DNA from: Arthrobotrys musiformis
Taxonomy: Eukaryota; Ascomycota; Orbiliomycetes; Orbiliales; Orbiliaceae
Reading direction: 5' to 3'
Length of the DNA stretch: 64,000 nt
NCBI GenBank assembly: GCA_036971715.1
Contig: JAVHJL010000007.1
Location: 2,232,001 to 2,296,000 of the forward strand
The notes beneath the pieces were generated by a model that ran no database searches, had not been told where the DNA came from, and saw only the letters and a program-made list of their open reading frames with translations. Positions 11,518-22,619 of the stretch are shown here, piece by piece. A program made the translations under genes and the position numbers. Each line of letters starts with the position of its first letter. Position 1 is the first letter of the stretch.

Positions 11518-14330
11518 CTACTCCCTCCTCCTATAAGCATACCCCGCAACCCTCCCCCCATACCTCCTCCTCCCCACCTCCTTCCGTCTATCAACCCACC
11601 TCTTAATAATCCCCCACCGTCCAATCCCCTCAAAATTACCCCCAAACCCACCGATAAACCACAAAAATACCAACGTCAACCCGAACGCCGTTCCAGCTGC
11701 CGTCCAGAAGTTGCCGGCGTCGTACATGCCGCTTATCCCTTTCACTTCCTCCATCCCAAAGTATCCCATCACTATCGAGATGGGGAGGAATACCATGGTG
11801 ACCTTCGCGAGGGCGACGGAGAGGAGGGAGAGTTTTTCCACGGCTTTGGTTTCGCGGAAGTTGAGGCGGTTGTAGGTCTTTTATTCCACCATTAGTATTT
11901 TAAACCTGTGAGGGGGTGGTAAGGTGGTGGAAATACATACCAAAGAGATTAACCCAGTAGCTTCTTTCTCGCAGTCCTCGATTTCGCTAATCGCCAGCTG
12001 GGAGATGCGGTGTTTGAGCCGCTCGAACCGGTTCATGGATAGGATGCTGAAACACTTATTCGCCGGATCGCGGAAGTAGGCTTTATTCTCCAGTAACTGG
12101 TTTAGTATCAACTCGTAGCTGTTGTAGACTCTTTTCAATCCCGCCAGTCTTCGCGCGATATCGTGCAGTTTGTCGATATGGTCGAGCATGGGGTCCTCCC
12201 CTCTCTGCATAAATATCAGCACCAAATCTTGCCAGTATAATCGGTATACATAAAAGGGGGGGGGGCATACAATCTCACTTAATTCCTTACTATAAGGATG
12301 CGCTCTATCCACCGCCAAACTCCAACTAGCATACCAATCATCAAACAGATAATAAAACAACAAATCCCTCGCCTCCCCCACCGTCCGTCTAACAACCAAA
12401 GCCCCCTGTTCCATCGCCACCTCCACATCATTACTCCCGCTCTTCTTCTTCGCCAGCCCGGCTTTGGAAAGACACCTCAACACCACCCTCACATTCCGTC
12501 TAATATGCGATACCGTATCTTTTATATCCCTAGGATTCGTGATTTCCTTCTTCATCGGCGGTATGGGTTCGTGTATTGAGATCACTGTGCCGTCGTGGGT
12601 CATTATCAACCAGATCCACAGACGGAGCATGTGCGGATTATAGTGTATATCGTTATAACTCTCCTCAGCCTCATTACACTCAAATACATCGGAGTAAGAG
12701 GAATCATCCGAGTCGTAGTCTTGATTCAAACTCATCTCATCATCGAGGGAGTCGGTTTCCGCCGCATCCTTTGCGGGATTATTCACCGGCGTAGCAGGCC
12801 GTTTTGTTCGTTTCGCCTTCTTTTTCCTCGGCTTCGACGAAAACTGCCGTCGTAGTGCCTCTCGAACGGTTTCAAAGTCGTCCGAGTCGTCTGTATCCTC
12901 CGCCGAGGGTTTTCGGGTCGTCATACGTCTGTACAACACACTGAAGAGGTTCTGCGGCGTGGGTTTATCGGATGCCTTCGAGGCTTGGCTGTTGCTATCG
13001 CCCGGGGAGTTTGCGAGCGGGAGGATGGTGGAGTTTGAGGAGCTGATGTCGGTTTTATTGCTCCCGCTGCGGCGGACGAGGTTTTTGAGCCAGGTTAGGA
13101 GATCCTCGCGGGTGGCGTCGGGGTTTAGACGGGCGGCTTCCTGGAGGATTGCGGTGTCGTGGAGGTCTTCGCGCGCGCGTTTTAGGATCTTGCGGGAGAC
13201 GGTATTGTGCAGCATGTTGAAGCCCACGGCCAGGACTATAATTATTAGATGTTATTAATATTATCATATCTCGGGGTAATATATGGGGGGAGGGGGGTTA
13301 CATTGAGGACCGTACTCGACGGTAGACCAATGCCAGACCTTCTGCGCAATTTCAAGATTACCGCGACCCGGTGGGGAGAGCATCGTAGCCCTCAATCTCG
13401 TCGATAAACCGTACTTCAGCAGTATTTTCTATATCTCATTAACATAAACCCCAAACCACATCTCCAAAAAAACACTCACATTCAAAAAATCCCCCTGCTT
13501 ATGCGCATCAAAGATAGCACTACACAATCAGCCCAACCCCAATACCAAAAAGGAATCGAAATTAATACTAACATCCACCTCGTCCCCACCTCCTTCGGCC
13601 TCCTCCCCTCCTCCCAACTCCCAAGCAAAGCCTCCGTCTTCCCTTCCTCAACATCAGTAGCAACCCACGCACTCTCCCTCCCAAAATCCACCACAAAATT
13701 CCTCACCTCCCGCCCCATCAACTTCTCATCCACCTTCTCAAACACCTCCGCCTTATCCAGCGATTCAAACCCCAACCCCCACTCCTTCTCATAATACTCC
13801 TGTACCTTCCGCTCCGTATCCGCCTCCAACCCATCCCCCAACGACGGCTCCCCAAACGACGGCGGCAGCACAGCGGGTTTCAACCGTGCCGCGGCAGAGA
13901 TGGTAGCAATAGTCCCCGACCACCCCGTAGGACTCGTACTCCTCCCCGCCGCCTTCTTAAAATTGTGAGAAAGCGCATTATCGCTATTCGTCCTCCTCAA
14001 ATAATACGGCCCGGAATGCGAAAAGATCGATGGCGGCCCGGCCGCCGCGGAAGTCGTGTTAACAACCGGTGTTTGCACTACCGCCCTCCCCCTGATCGGT
14101 GAGGAAATCACAGGCGTGCCGCGGGAATTACTCCTATTCCTACCGGCCGTATGACGGGATGCGCTCCTGTGCTGCGAAGTCGAGGATTGGCGGGATTCGA
14201 AGGTTGTTCGTTGGACGCCGTGGGTGTGGGTTGTCGGCGAGACGCTGCGGTCGCGGGGGAGCGAGGACGGCGGCGGGCGGGGTGGGTATGAAGGGTTATT
14301 TTGCGGGGAGGTGCTCCTGCTTCTTGTCAT
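11518..14330 (-). CDS. CorA-like divalent cation transporter
   Basis: Membrane protein of the CorA/ZntB superfamily (magnesium or other divalent cation transport). Five exons in phase (14330-13573, 13519-13480, 13428-13302, 13235-11941, 11877-11518) give 859 residues. The N-terminal 150 residues are Ser/Arg/Pro-rich and probably disordered. A predicted soluble domain follows, interrupted by acidic and basic low-complexity segments. The C-terminus carries the family's two membrane helices, about residues 759-778 and 798-818, preceded by the RETKAVEKLS helix. The signature loop after the first helix reads GYFGMEE, where canonical CorA has YGMN, so the asparagine is missing. Fungal plasma-membrane paralogues are often divergent here. 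Substrate and location are not determined by the sequence. Confidence 0.75.
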
Positions 14331-14974
14331 TTTTTATATGTTTTGTAATATTACAGTTGGGGATGGAATGGCGTCTGTGTTGATTTTGTGGTATTTTAAG
14401 CAGCGAGGATGAAGCCGTAGACGCTCCAAATGGCCATTAATATTGATAGTATGAACGGGAATATAAACCTCTTGGCCCCCTTTTCTGCAGAAAACGAATA
14501 TATATAATACGATCTAAAGAATTACTTTCTGACCATGAGGTTTCTATAATTTTCTATCTGGAAAAAACAATTCCTCCATAGGAGTACTGCCACCGGAGCC
14601 GCTCACACCCAAAGCGCAGGTGAGGCGGTCCCGCTCAACCAACTTGACCCGTGACACCGCCATCCTCTCCAAAACGCAAGAAGACAGGAACAAAAAATAC
14701 CACAAATGTAACACCACGCAGTCATATTACACACCCTTGTGCTGTATACTTCCTTTCTTTTTCCCAAGTATACAAGCTATAATATACCGTATTAGATGGT
14801 AGATATACGACCGAGTATATAAGAGGTACAAGATCGATCCAGGATCGGAATATACCCTCTCCAGAACGACGAACCAAGGATCCGAATCCCGCAGTTTGAC
14901 ATCATCCGAAACCCAAAGTTCACAAGCACAAGTCTCGAGATCCTTGATTCGCAAATTCATATCCTCCGCAGAGT
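14331..14974. other. Intergenic, with a coding-like minus-strand segment
   Basis: Upstream of the CorA-like gene. On the minus strand about 14727-14990 an open frame continues with coding-like composition directly after the stop codon of the neighbouring unrecognised gene, but one base out of frame (see the 14975-15938 entry and the findings). Nothing else is supported. Confidence 0.35.
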
Positions 14975-15938
14975 CTAAGTATCCAATACCAAATACTCAT
15001 GCAAGCCCACTATCTCGATCCGGGTATAATTTATAAAATGGTTATTTTCTAATACCGCCTTGATAGAATTCACAAGAAGTTGCGCCGTAGCTTTGATTCT
15101 ATATCGTAAATAAGATTCCATAGACCATGCTACGTTGTATACTCCCCGCCTCGAAACTCTTAGACCTTCAATATTAATATTACCTACCAACCATATACTA
15201 GCGCCTTTAACGTTGTGACTACTCTGATAAAAGAATCCGTAACCATAACCATTCTGACCATATTAGATCCAAGCTACGTAGTACCATATCACTATATAAC
15301 CTATAAGTAAATTTATATCAAACATCCCTCCACCACGCTTCAGAAGGCCCTGCACCAGAAGGCCCAGCTCCACCAGACCCAGAAACCCCTGCACCACTAT
15401 ATCCACTCCCAGAAGGCCCAGCTCCAACTCCACTCCCTCCAGAACCCCCCTCACCCTCAGAACCCCTCACCCTCGGCGGACTAACCCCACACCCACAAAC
15501 CCCCTCAACCCTCCTCCACCTAGGCACCCACCTAAAAACCCTCCTCCCCTCCTCCCTCCTCCCCCTAACCTTCTCAATAACCCCCCTAATCCCCCCCCTC
15601 CCCTTAACCCCCCCCAAAAAAGCCTCCACAACCCTCCTCTCACAAAAATCCCCCGGCCCCTCGATCTCCTCCAAATAATACCTCTCAGGATCATCACACA
15701 TACAAAATCTATCCCGATTCACCACCTCCCCGCCCTCAATCTTCTCTCCGAAGGGTATGCGCACTGTTGGTGCGAGGTGTAGGCATTTTCCGAACCATAT
15801 TCTGTGGAAATGCGGTTGCGGACGGGTTTTAAACATCGGTTCTAGATTTACGCTCGTACCCTCGTTCGGCATCGGGGGGCTGATTGTTAGTGGTGGTGGT
15901 GGGGGGATCGGTAGCGGTGGGAGTGGTTTCCATGACAT
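14975..15938 (-). CDS. Hypothetical protein, two exons
   Basis: I do not recognise this protein. Two exons fit in phase: 15938-15324 and 15253-14975, joined across a 70-bp intron (donor GTTTGA, acceptor TCAG), giving about 297 residues. The first part is proline-rich, followed by a segment with four cysteines (FGKCLHL, CMCDDPERYY, DFCERR). A Gly/Ser/Pro-rich linker with repeated SGSG and GPSGAG units then leads into a folded-looking C-terminal part (for example NGYGYGFFYQSSHNVKG). The start is uncertain: a strong acceptor (TTTTTCAG) lies just upstream near 15980, so there may be an earlier exon. Coding-like sequence continues past the stop in another frame. It could be a real gene, a truncated gene or a decaying copy. 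Confidence 0.42.
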
Positions 15939-16462
15939 TTTTAGTATTATATATAGCCACGGTGCCAATCTGAAAAAGAAAATGGTACAGTTCTTTGGTT
16001 AGGTTCTCAGAGGTTTGGTTTTGGTGAATACCGTTGAAAATTTCATGTATGATCACGGTGATGGGTTAAGTCGAGTAGATTCTATAAAAAATGCCTTAAT
16101 GACATCCTTGAGGGTACGATACTTTTAATTATCACCCCTAGCGTTCGCTTTACTTGACTAGATATCGATACCCAGATAAGTTGAGGGACGTACGAAACAA
16201 ATATATATAATAAAATCAAATTCTCCGAGTATGCAAGATTCTCACCCTCTAGGTAAAAAAAAACAGAAACCTCAAACACTTTGCTCGCCCATACCAAAAA
16301 AAAAAAAAAAAAAGAAAGAAAACAAAAAAACGCCTATATCATAATGCATCATAATACAATTTCCCATAACCAATCATAAAAACCCAAAAAGAACCAGCCC
16401 GCTAAATATATACTTAAAAAAGAAACCACCCTACCTCATGTAAATAGAGCAAAAGAAAAAAG
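15939..16462. other. Intergenic with poly(A) run
   Basis: Between the hypothetical gene and PPN1. It holds an uninterrupted A run at about 16296-16313 and otherwise A/T-rich sequence. An upstream exon of the hypothetical gene may end near 15980. Confidence 0.45.
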
Positions 16463-18964
16463 TTAGAGCTCATCCGCCCACGTCTCTCCCTCGAACACCT
16501 TCTGAATCTCCCTCCCCCCAACAGCCCCCACAAAAGCCCTCTTCACAAACAAATGCCACAACCGATCCTTCTTCTTCTGCTTCTCCTTCTCATGATCCCT
16601 ATGCTTCCTCCCCTTCTTCTTCTTCTTCCCCCCCTTCTTCTTCTTACCACCCTTCTCTTCCTCCACAAAAGTCTGATTGGAAGCACCGTACCCATCCTCC
16701 CCATCACAGAGATAAGTACCCCCGACATCAAGACACTTAGCCTTAACATCCAGATCCCTCATCCTATTCGCAAACTTCACCAAACTCCTGACACTCATAT
16801 CCCTAATCCGGTACCCACTACTATCATTCGCAGTGCTATACTCAACCTCAAACTCAAACGGCAACGGCGCCTGCCGCAGCTTCCGTGGCTTCTTGTCTGT
16901 ATCTTTATCTCCCCCGTTGTTATTGGGGGGTAGGAAGTCCTCGTCTTCCTCTTCGTCGTCGTCTTCTTTGGGCACCCAGCCGTTTAGACGGGTTAGATTG
17001 GCGTAGTACTGCGTTATCCCTGTTAGGGAGAGTGATTGTGGACTATACGCCGGTCCCGGGGCGCTGTTTGTGGGTGGTGGGATCGGTGCGTCCGGGTCCG
17101 GCTTTGGTTTCTTCTTCCCTGGAGGAGGGGGTGGTGGTTCCACCGGTGCTGCAGTGTCTTTTGTATGAAGCGTTTCTTCGTAAGGGGGACGTTCGATGAG
17201 GTACCCCTCGTCATCGACCACGCCGGTGATGTTGTACTCGATGATTCTGAGGGAGGGGAAGTAATTCGGAATAACGCTCGGTGAGACCAAAACGGGCACA
17301 TACCGCTCCGCGTACTTGCCACCGATCTTTTCGATGTACTTTTTGTGCTCGTGTTTGGGGCTCTTTGGCTTTTTGGGGGTTTTGGGTTTCTTCTTCTTGT
17401 CGCCTTTCTTCTTTTTGCCGCCCTTCTTCTTTTTACCGTCTTTCTTCTTTTTGCCGCCCTTTTTGTCTTTCTTTTTCTTGTCCTTTTTGTTTTTCTCGTT
17501 GATTTCTTCCTCTTCCTCTTCTTCTTCTAGTTGGGAGGGGGAGGAGACGTCTTTGGATGTGTCGTCCTTCTTGGGGGGTTCCGGGGGCTCGGGGATCTTG
17601 GAGAGCACCTCGCGGAGTTCGCTGAGGTAGGGGCCGGCGGCTTCGGCGTGGACCAGTTCCTCCCAGGTTTCGACCTGGGTGGCTCTGACTTCCTTCGCAT
17701 CGGGGGTCTCCATGATTTTGTTCGCCACATTTGTATCCAGCAGCATGAAGTGGTCCAAGTTCATGTGTCTGTCCATCATACATTAGTCTTTTCCCGTAAA
17801 TAGTGAGGATTAAAGGGGAAGTACCCATAGAGCCCGCCAACGATGACATCGCGATAATTCCACCCCCAGAGCACATACTTGGCCCAACAGCTGTCATCCC
17901 ATGCCTGCTTGTTCTTCGTTCTGGCGGGGGGAACGTGTCCGATCAAGATAGCCTTCATTCCCCTCAGTCTCATTAATTCCAATTGTACCTTCAACCACAC
18001 GAACTGCTGGTACCCCGGCTCCTCGGGGCTGTCGCATCCGTCGACGGCGGCGTTGGAGGCGAAGAAGTACATCGTGTTCAGGGAGAAGACGGCGAGACGG
18101 GAGGGGATGGCTTCGACCCAGAAGTAGGCGCCGTGCTCGAAGACGTGTTTCTGGGCTTCGGGGATGAAGTGGCGCCAGATGTCGAGGTAGGTGCGGGTGG
18201 TGGAGGTGGGTCCGGGCAGCATGATATTGTGGGGCATGATGTCGTTGTTGCCGAGGGTCGGTATTCTACCTCTATTAGCCCGGTACTATCAGAATGGATA
18301 TAGAAAGACATACATGGGCACGATCAGGTCGTTGGACGGGTCCTCGTCTTTGTCGGGGATTGGCTATTACCGTCAGCACCCTCCCATAACTATAATAGTA
18401 ACCACAATAATGATAATGGTAAAAATACCTTCTTGAAGACGTCAACCATCATGCCGACGACCATGTTGTTGAGGTCGTATATCTGGCTCTCGCTACGGGG
18501 GTGGTTGATGTCGTTATCATGGCGGGCACTGTCGCCGGTCCAGACGACAAAATCAATCTGGTCTTTCAGGTTCTCACGAATCCACTCGAAGGTGGCATTG
18601 GCGAGGGTGAAGGGCGAGTCGCAGTCGGAGCGTTCGGCACCATAGTATCCCGAACGGCCACGGTCGCTGTGGCATGCGTGGGCTTTGGCAGCCGAGGCGT
18701 TGCGGGCGAAGAACGGGTCCGGATGGACATCTATTCTCTCAATTAGTATAGAATATAATATATATTGAAGCTGGGATAAATACCTGTGATGTGGAGGAAT
18801 CGGCCGTGGAGCTTTCGTCGGATGGGCTCCTCTGGTTGGACAACAAGAGGTTTCTGGTGGGAGTCCCGGATGGAGATTATTGGAGAGGCGGACACGAGGA
18901 AAGTGTTTGGTAAGAATGACGTCTGCAGGCCCACCGCCAGAAGGGACCAGCTGCACCACCGCAT
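16463..18964 (-). CDS. PPN1: Vacuolar endopolyphosphatase
   Basis: Cleaves inorganic polyphosphate chains internally. In yeast the enzyme sits in the vacuole and is processed by proteases. Five exons in phase (18964-18784, 18730-18429, 18363-18314, 18265-17825, 17768-16463) give 759 residues. An N-terminal hydrophobic segment (about residues 1-30) fits a signal anchor. Calcineurin-type metallophosphatase motifs appear in order: HITDVHPDP, WTGDSARHD, LGNNDIMPHN, IGHVPP and GHMNLDHF. The C-terminal half contains an unusual insert: eight glutamates (about 406-413) followed by some fifty lysine-dominated residues (about 417-468), then a proline run and a second lysine-rich stretch (about 694-727). 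The fourth acceptor has an alternative six bases away (exon start 18271), which would add two residues. The catalytic assignment is firm. The role of the lysine tracts is unknown. Confidence 0.9.
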
Positions 18965-20326
18965 CTCTCACCAATATTATACTGTCCTCTACTATATTAT
19001 CGATGGAAAGGATAAAAACAGAAATTTTAAAAATGGAGGGAGAGGAGGAGGGGAGGGGAGGGAGGATAATATAGTACAGCAGCAGGTTGGTTGGTATAAT
19101 CTAATTAATTACAGCAAGAAGGGAGTTAGTTGGGAGGAAAGTAATGCCAGCCACGGACATTTTCTTATATTCTATAAAGAAGTGAAGCATCGCCAGCTGA
19201 TACAGCCATCCCCCCACTTCAGTTCCCTTCCCTCGAGCTGAGAAAATATCAACATCGTCACAGTACATGATCCGAGGGCCAGGGGGTGTACATGTCTGTA
19301 TATCGCGGTTCGCATGATGTGAGTGGCCGGCCCTGCATCTCAGTCGGGGCTTTTACCACACTCTCACACACTCCCTACATATTACCGAACATTGGACGAA
19401 AGGGCGGGAAAAGAAATTATGAGGGCTGCCTTGAGTCTGTGAGGCAGCTTCAGCTATTCCTGTCCACTGGTTCGGGCCACGAGGGTCTCACTGGCAAACA
19501 CTTTTCTACCTGATACTCGCAGGTACCGGTACAGCTATACAGAATGGAATGGAGCAGTATACTGTAATTATAAGGGAATATAGTGTCGAGGGTGTTCCGA
19601 TGTACACGGTATTATCTAGCGTCTCTTGTCGAGCTCGACCGTCTGTTATATATCTCGAGCTCAGCAGGTAATAATGTTATTAGCATACGTATACTCTATA
19701 CTACTTAGTATATACCATACGCTACTAGTGCTAGTGGGCGAGTATGGTAGTCGGTTGAGGGAATAGCAGAATCACATTCCACAACCACCTGTCTCTCCCT
19801 CTCTAACCAGATCTGATATAATACTTCTGTCTCATCGTGCTACTCACTTCTTACTAGACTACTCACCGTGGAACTATTTTAGAAAAAGGAAGAAGCGGGG
19901 TCGGCAGAATGAAGCTGGTCGCGTGAGCCCTCCGAGCTCTCTCAGCTATCCCTCAATGCGCTCTTAATTTCGTCCCATCCTCATCCCAAGAATATGTATG
20001 CGGTCGGACCCACTTCCCCACACTCCCGCCGAGGGAACCCCGTCAGGCGACCCCGTCCTCTTACATCACTGCCGACACCATCTCACTCTGCGGCTGCGGC
20101 GCATTTCTTCTTATTCTTTTCTATCAAGTTTGTAATATAAATTATAATATAAATTGTAAATGTTGCAGAAAAGTGAAATCATATGCCCATTCCTCATTAT
20201 ATCATATCATACCGAACTCCATAACGCCACCCGCTAACTAAGACAACATGGGATGAATGAGAATTAAAAAATAGAAGGAAGGAAAATGAGAATTAAAAAG
20301 AAAAAGAGGGAAGAAAATGAGGGAAA
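18965..20326. other. Intergenic: PPN1 promoter region
   Basis: 1.4 kb upstream of PPN1 and downstream of the DUF3405 gene. It contains a GA-rich run at about 19030-19065 and A/T-rich sequence around 20130-20160 and 20270-20310. No coding exon or RNA gene is supported. I cannot identify a convincing phosphate-response element by eye. Confidence 0.45.
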
Positions 20327-22619
20327 TCAAATCTCCTTGACCGGGTGTAGCAGCATCCCCCCCAGACACCCCCTCCCCCTCTCCCGCTCCCACCCCTCGC
20401 CCCCCTTCCCCTCCCACTCACCCCCCATCCAAACCCCCATCACCCCCTTCGGCCAATAACTCCCATAGTAAAACCCACTGCCCCCGAAATGATGCTCCCT
20501 CTTCCCGAACAAACTCCTCGAACTGCCCCCCGAACTACCCCCCTTCCCCCCGTTCAATATCCCCTCCAGATACCTCCCCGGCCACCTCCTATCCATAAAC
20601 ACCGGATGGGGCGCATAAACCGCCTTCAATCCATACTGCAACGCCACCGACGCCGGAAACATCTCAACCCCCATATGTCTCCCCCCCCTATTCTCCGCCT
20701 CCATCGCATTCAACAGCTTCTTCGAAAACCTATACACCGCCACCACAGCCCCCCTCCTCGGCGGGCCGTCCCACTGCAGATTATAATTCTCCCCTTCCGC
20801 CCTCTCCCTCCCGTACCCCGTGAAATCATCCCTGATAACCCACGTCGTATTCACAACCTCAAAGATCGGTGACAGCGTAACCAAATCCGCCTCCTCCCCT
20901 TTTCCCCAGCTGTACTCATCCTCCTCCTCCCTCTTGATCTCCGGAGTAACCCTTAAAGTCTTATCGACCACGTCCACGTCTTCTTTAGCCCCCCAGACCC
21001 TTTCCTCGGGTAAACTCGTTCGCTCGACCATATTCGTAAAATCCTCGTAACTCCCGTGAACAGAGGGGACGTAAAACCGTGCGTTTCGCGCCCATAATCC
21101 CTTCCGCGGTTGGTTTCGTGCGAACGTATTGATTTTGTCGAAGAGGTGGTACCAGTGGCCTGTATACCTCACATCCATCTCCAGGCTCCAGATATACTCG
21201 TACTCCTCGTGGTTCCGCGAGAACCACTGGTGCGGGAGCCACATACTCCGGTACGCACTGCCAAAAATCAGTAAACTTATAAAAATAAAATAGAAGGGAA
21301 AAAAGCATACTCATATATGTCATGCCCCCTCCACCCGGTCCCCACCCCAGCAAGCCGTCCATACTCCTTCCTCATAAGCCCCTCGCTCCACAGCGTCGTA
21401 ATCCCCCAAAACTCCCTCGCAATACTCCCCTCCAACACCTTCCTCCTCACCCCTTCATCCCCCAAATCCACCGTCTCATCCTTAACATGCATCAACAAAT
21501 GCACCCCATACTCCCCACCGGTATTAACACCCAACTCCGCAATCAAACTCCTCATCATAACATAATCAAACCGCGTAAACGCATAAGAATCCCAAACCCT
21601 AATCACAACCGCCGTCCTCTTCTTTTTTTTCAAATACCCAGAATTCATGGTCGCGCAGGAGTCTTGGATCGATTTCCAGTCAACCCCCCACTCGCGGTCG
21701 AATAGTACATCCTCATCTTTCGAGTTTTTCGGCGTCTCGGAGCGGTCTTTCCAGCCGTAGATTCCGAAGCGCGTGCGGCGTTCGAAACAGATCGTGTCGT
21801 CTAGATCTAGCGCTTCGTAGGAGCCGTAGGCCGGGTCGGGCATACCCTTCATCACACCCTTATACGCTTCCACGCGCATCGATCGGCCGGTATAATTCGT
21901 AATCAAAGACTCGCAGGAGGTGAACGTTGACGCCGGGTATGGGTTGTAAATTATCGGCTTCGGGGCGATTTTGGGCGGTCCCTTCGGTGGCTTCATTTTA
22001 CCCCCCTTCCCTGATTTTCCTTTGCCTTCTTTCTGCTCCTTCGATTTGGATTCTTTAGACCCCTTCGATGGATCTTTAGCCTCCGGAGCAGCAGAGGGTG
22101 TAACAGTCGTAACCTCCCGCCGCAAAACCCTCCCATACCCCCCCGCCTTCGGCGCCCGATTCGGCCCCGTATTCTCCGCCACATTAACCTCCCGATCAAC
22201 CAACCCATAAATCCCCCCATAATAACTCCCCATCCTAAAACCCATTAGCAACCCCCCTTCAAAAACAGAAAAAGGGATACATACACAGGAAACCCCCTCC
22301 AAACCCCCTCCCCATCAACCACAACCCCAAGTTTCTGAACCGTATACCCCGTCATCCCCCCCAGCGCAAAAACCATACTAACGCACGTCACAACCACGCA
22401 CCCGACCAGGACTTTTATCACATACCCCCTGATTTGCTTCACCGACGGTTTATGGCCCCATAAATTTGTTAGGGCGAGGGAGAGCGTGAATGGGAGGGTT
22501 ATGATTGTTAATAATATCCCCTCATTTTGTTTTTCTAAGCGGGAGGATGTTGGGAGGAGGGTCCATTGTTGTGTAGATATGGGAAGACGGGATTTTATGG
22601 ATGTCAGCAGAGATGCCAT
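20327..22619 (-). CDS. DUF3405 family membrane protein
   Basis: Belongs to the fungal DUF3405 family, type II membrane proteins of unknown function that resemble Golgi glycosyltransferases in layout. Three exons in phase (22619-22285, 22234-21311, 21257-20327) give 729 residues. One membrane helix lies at about residues 66-88, followed by a lysine/glycine/serine-rich stem (about 165-205) and then the family domain. Family hallmarks seen are RVWDSYAFTRFDYVMMRSLI, YDAYRSMWLPHQWFSRN and EYEYIWSLEMDVRYTGHWY. The last contains a D-x-R-like acidic centre that could bind a nucleotide sugar, which is inference only. The lysine-rich stem is similar in flavour to the tract in the neighbouring endopolyphosphatase. 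The G/P-rich C-terminus is unremarkable. Confidence 0.8.

Noticed and set aside
16553..17630. Leucine- and phenylalanine-rich + strand frames over PPN1
   Set aside because: They are antisense translations of the lysine-rich tracts (AAG/AAA reading as CTT/TTT).
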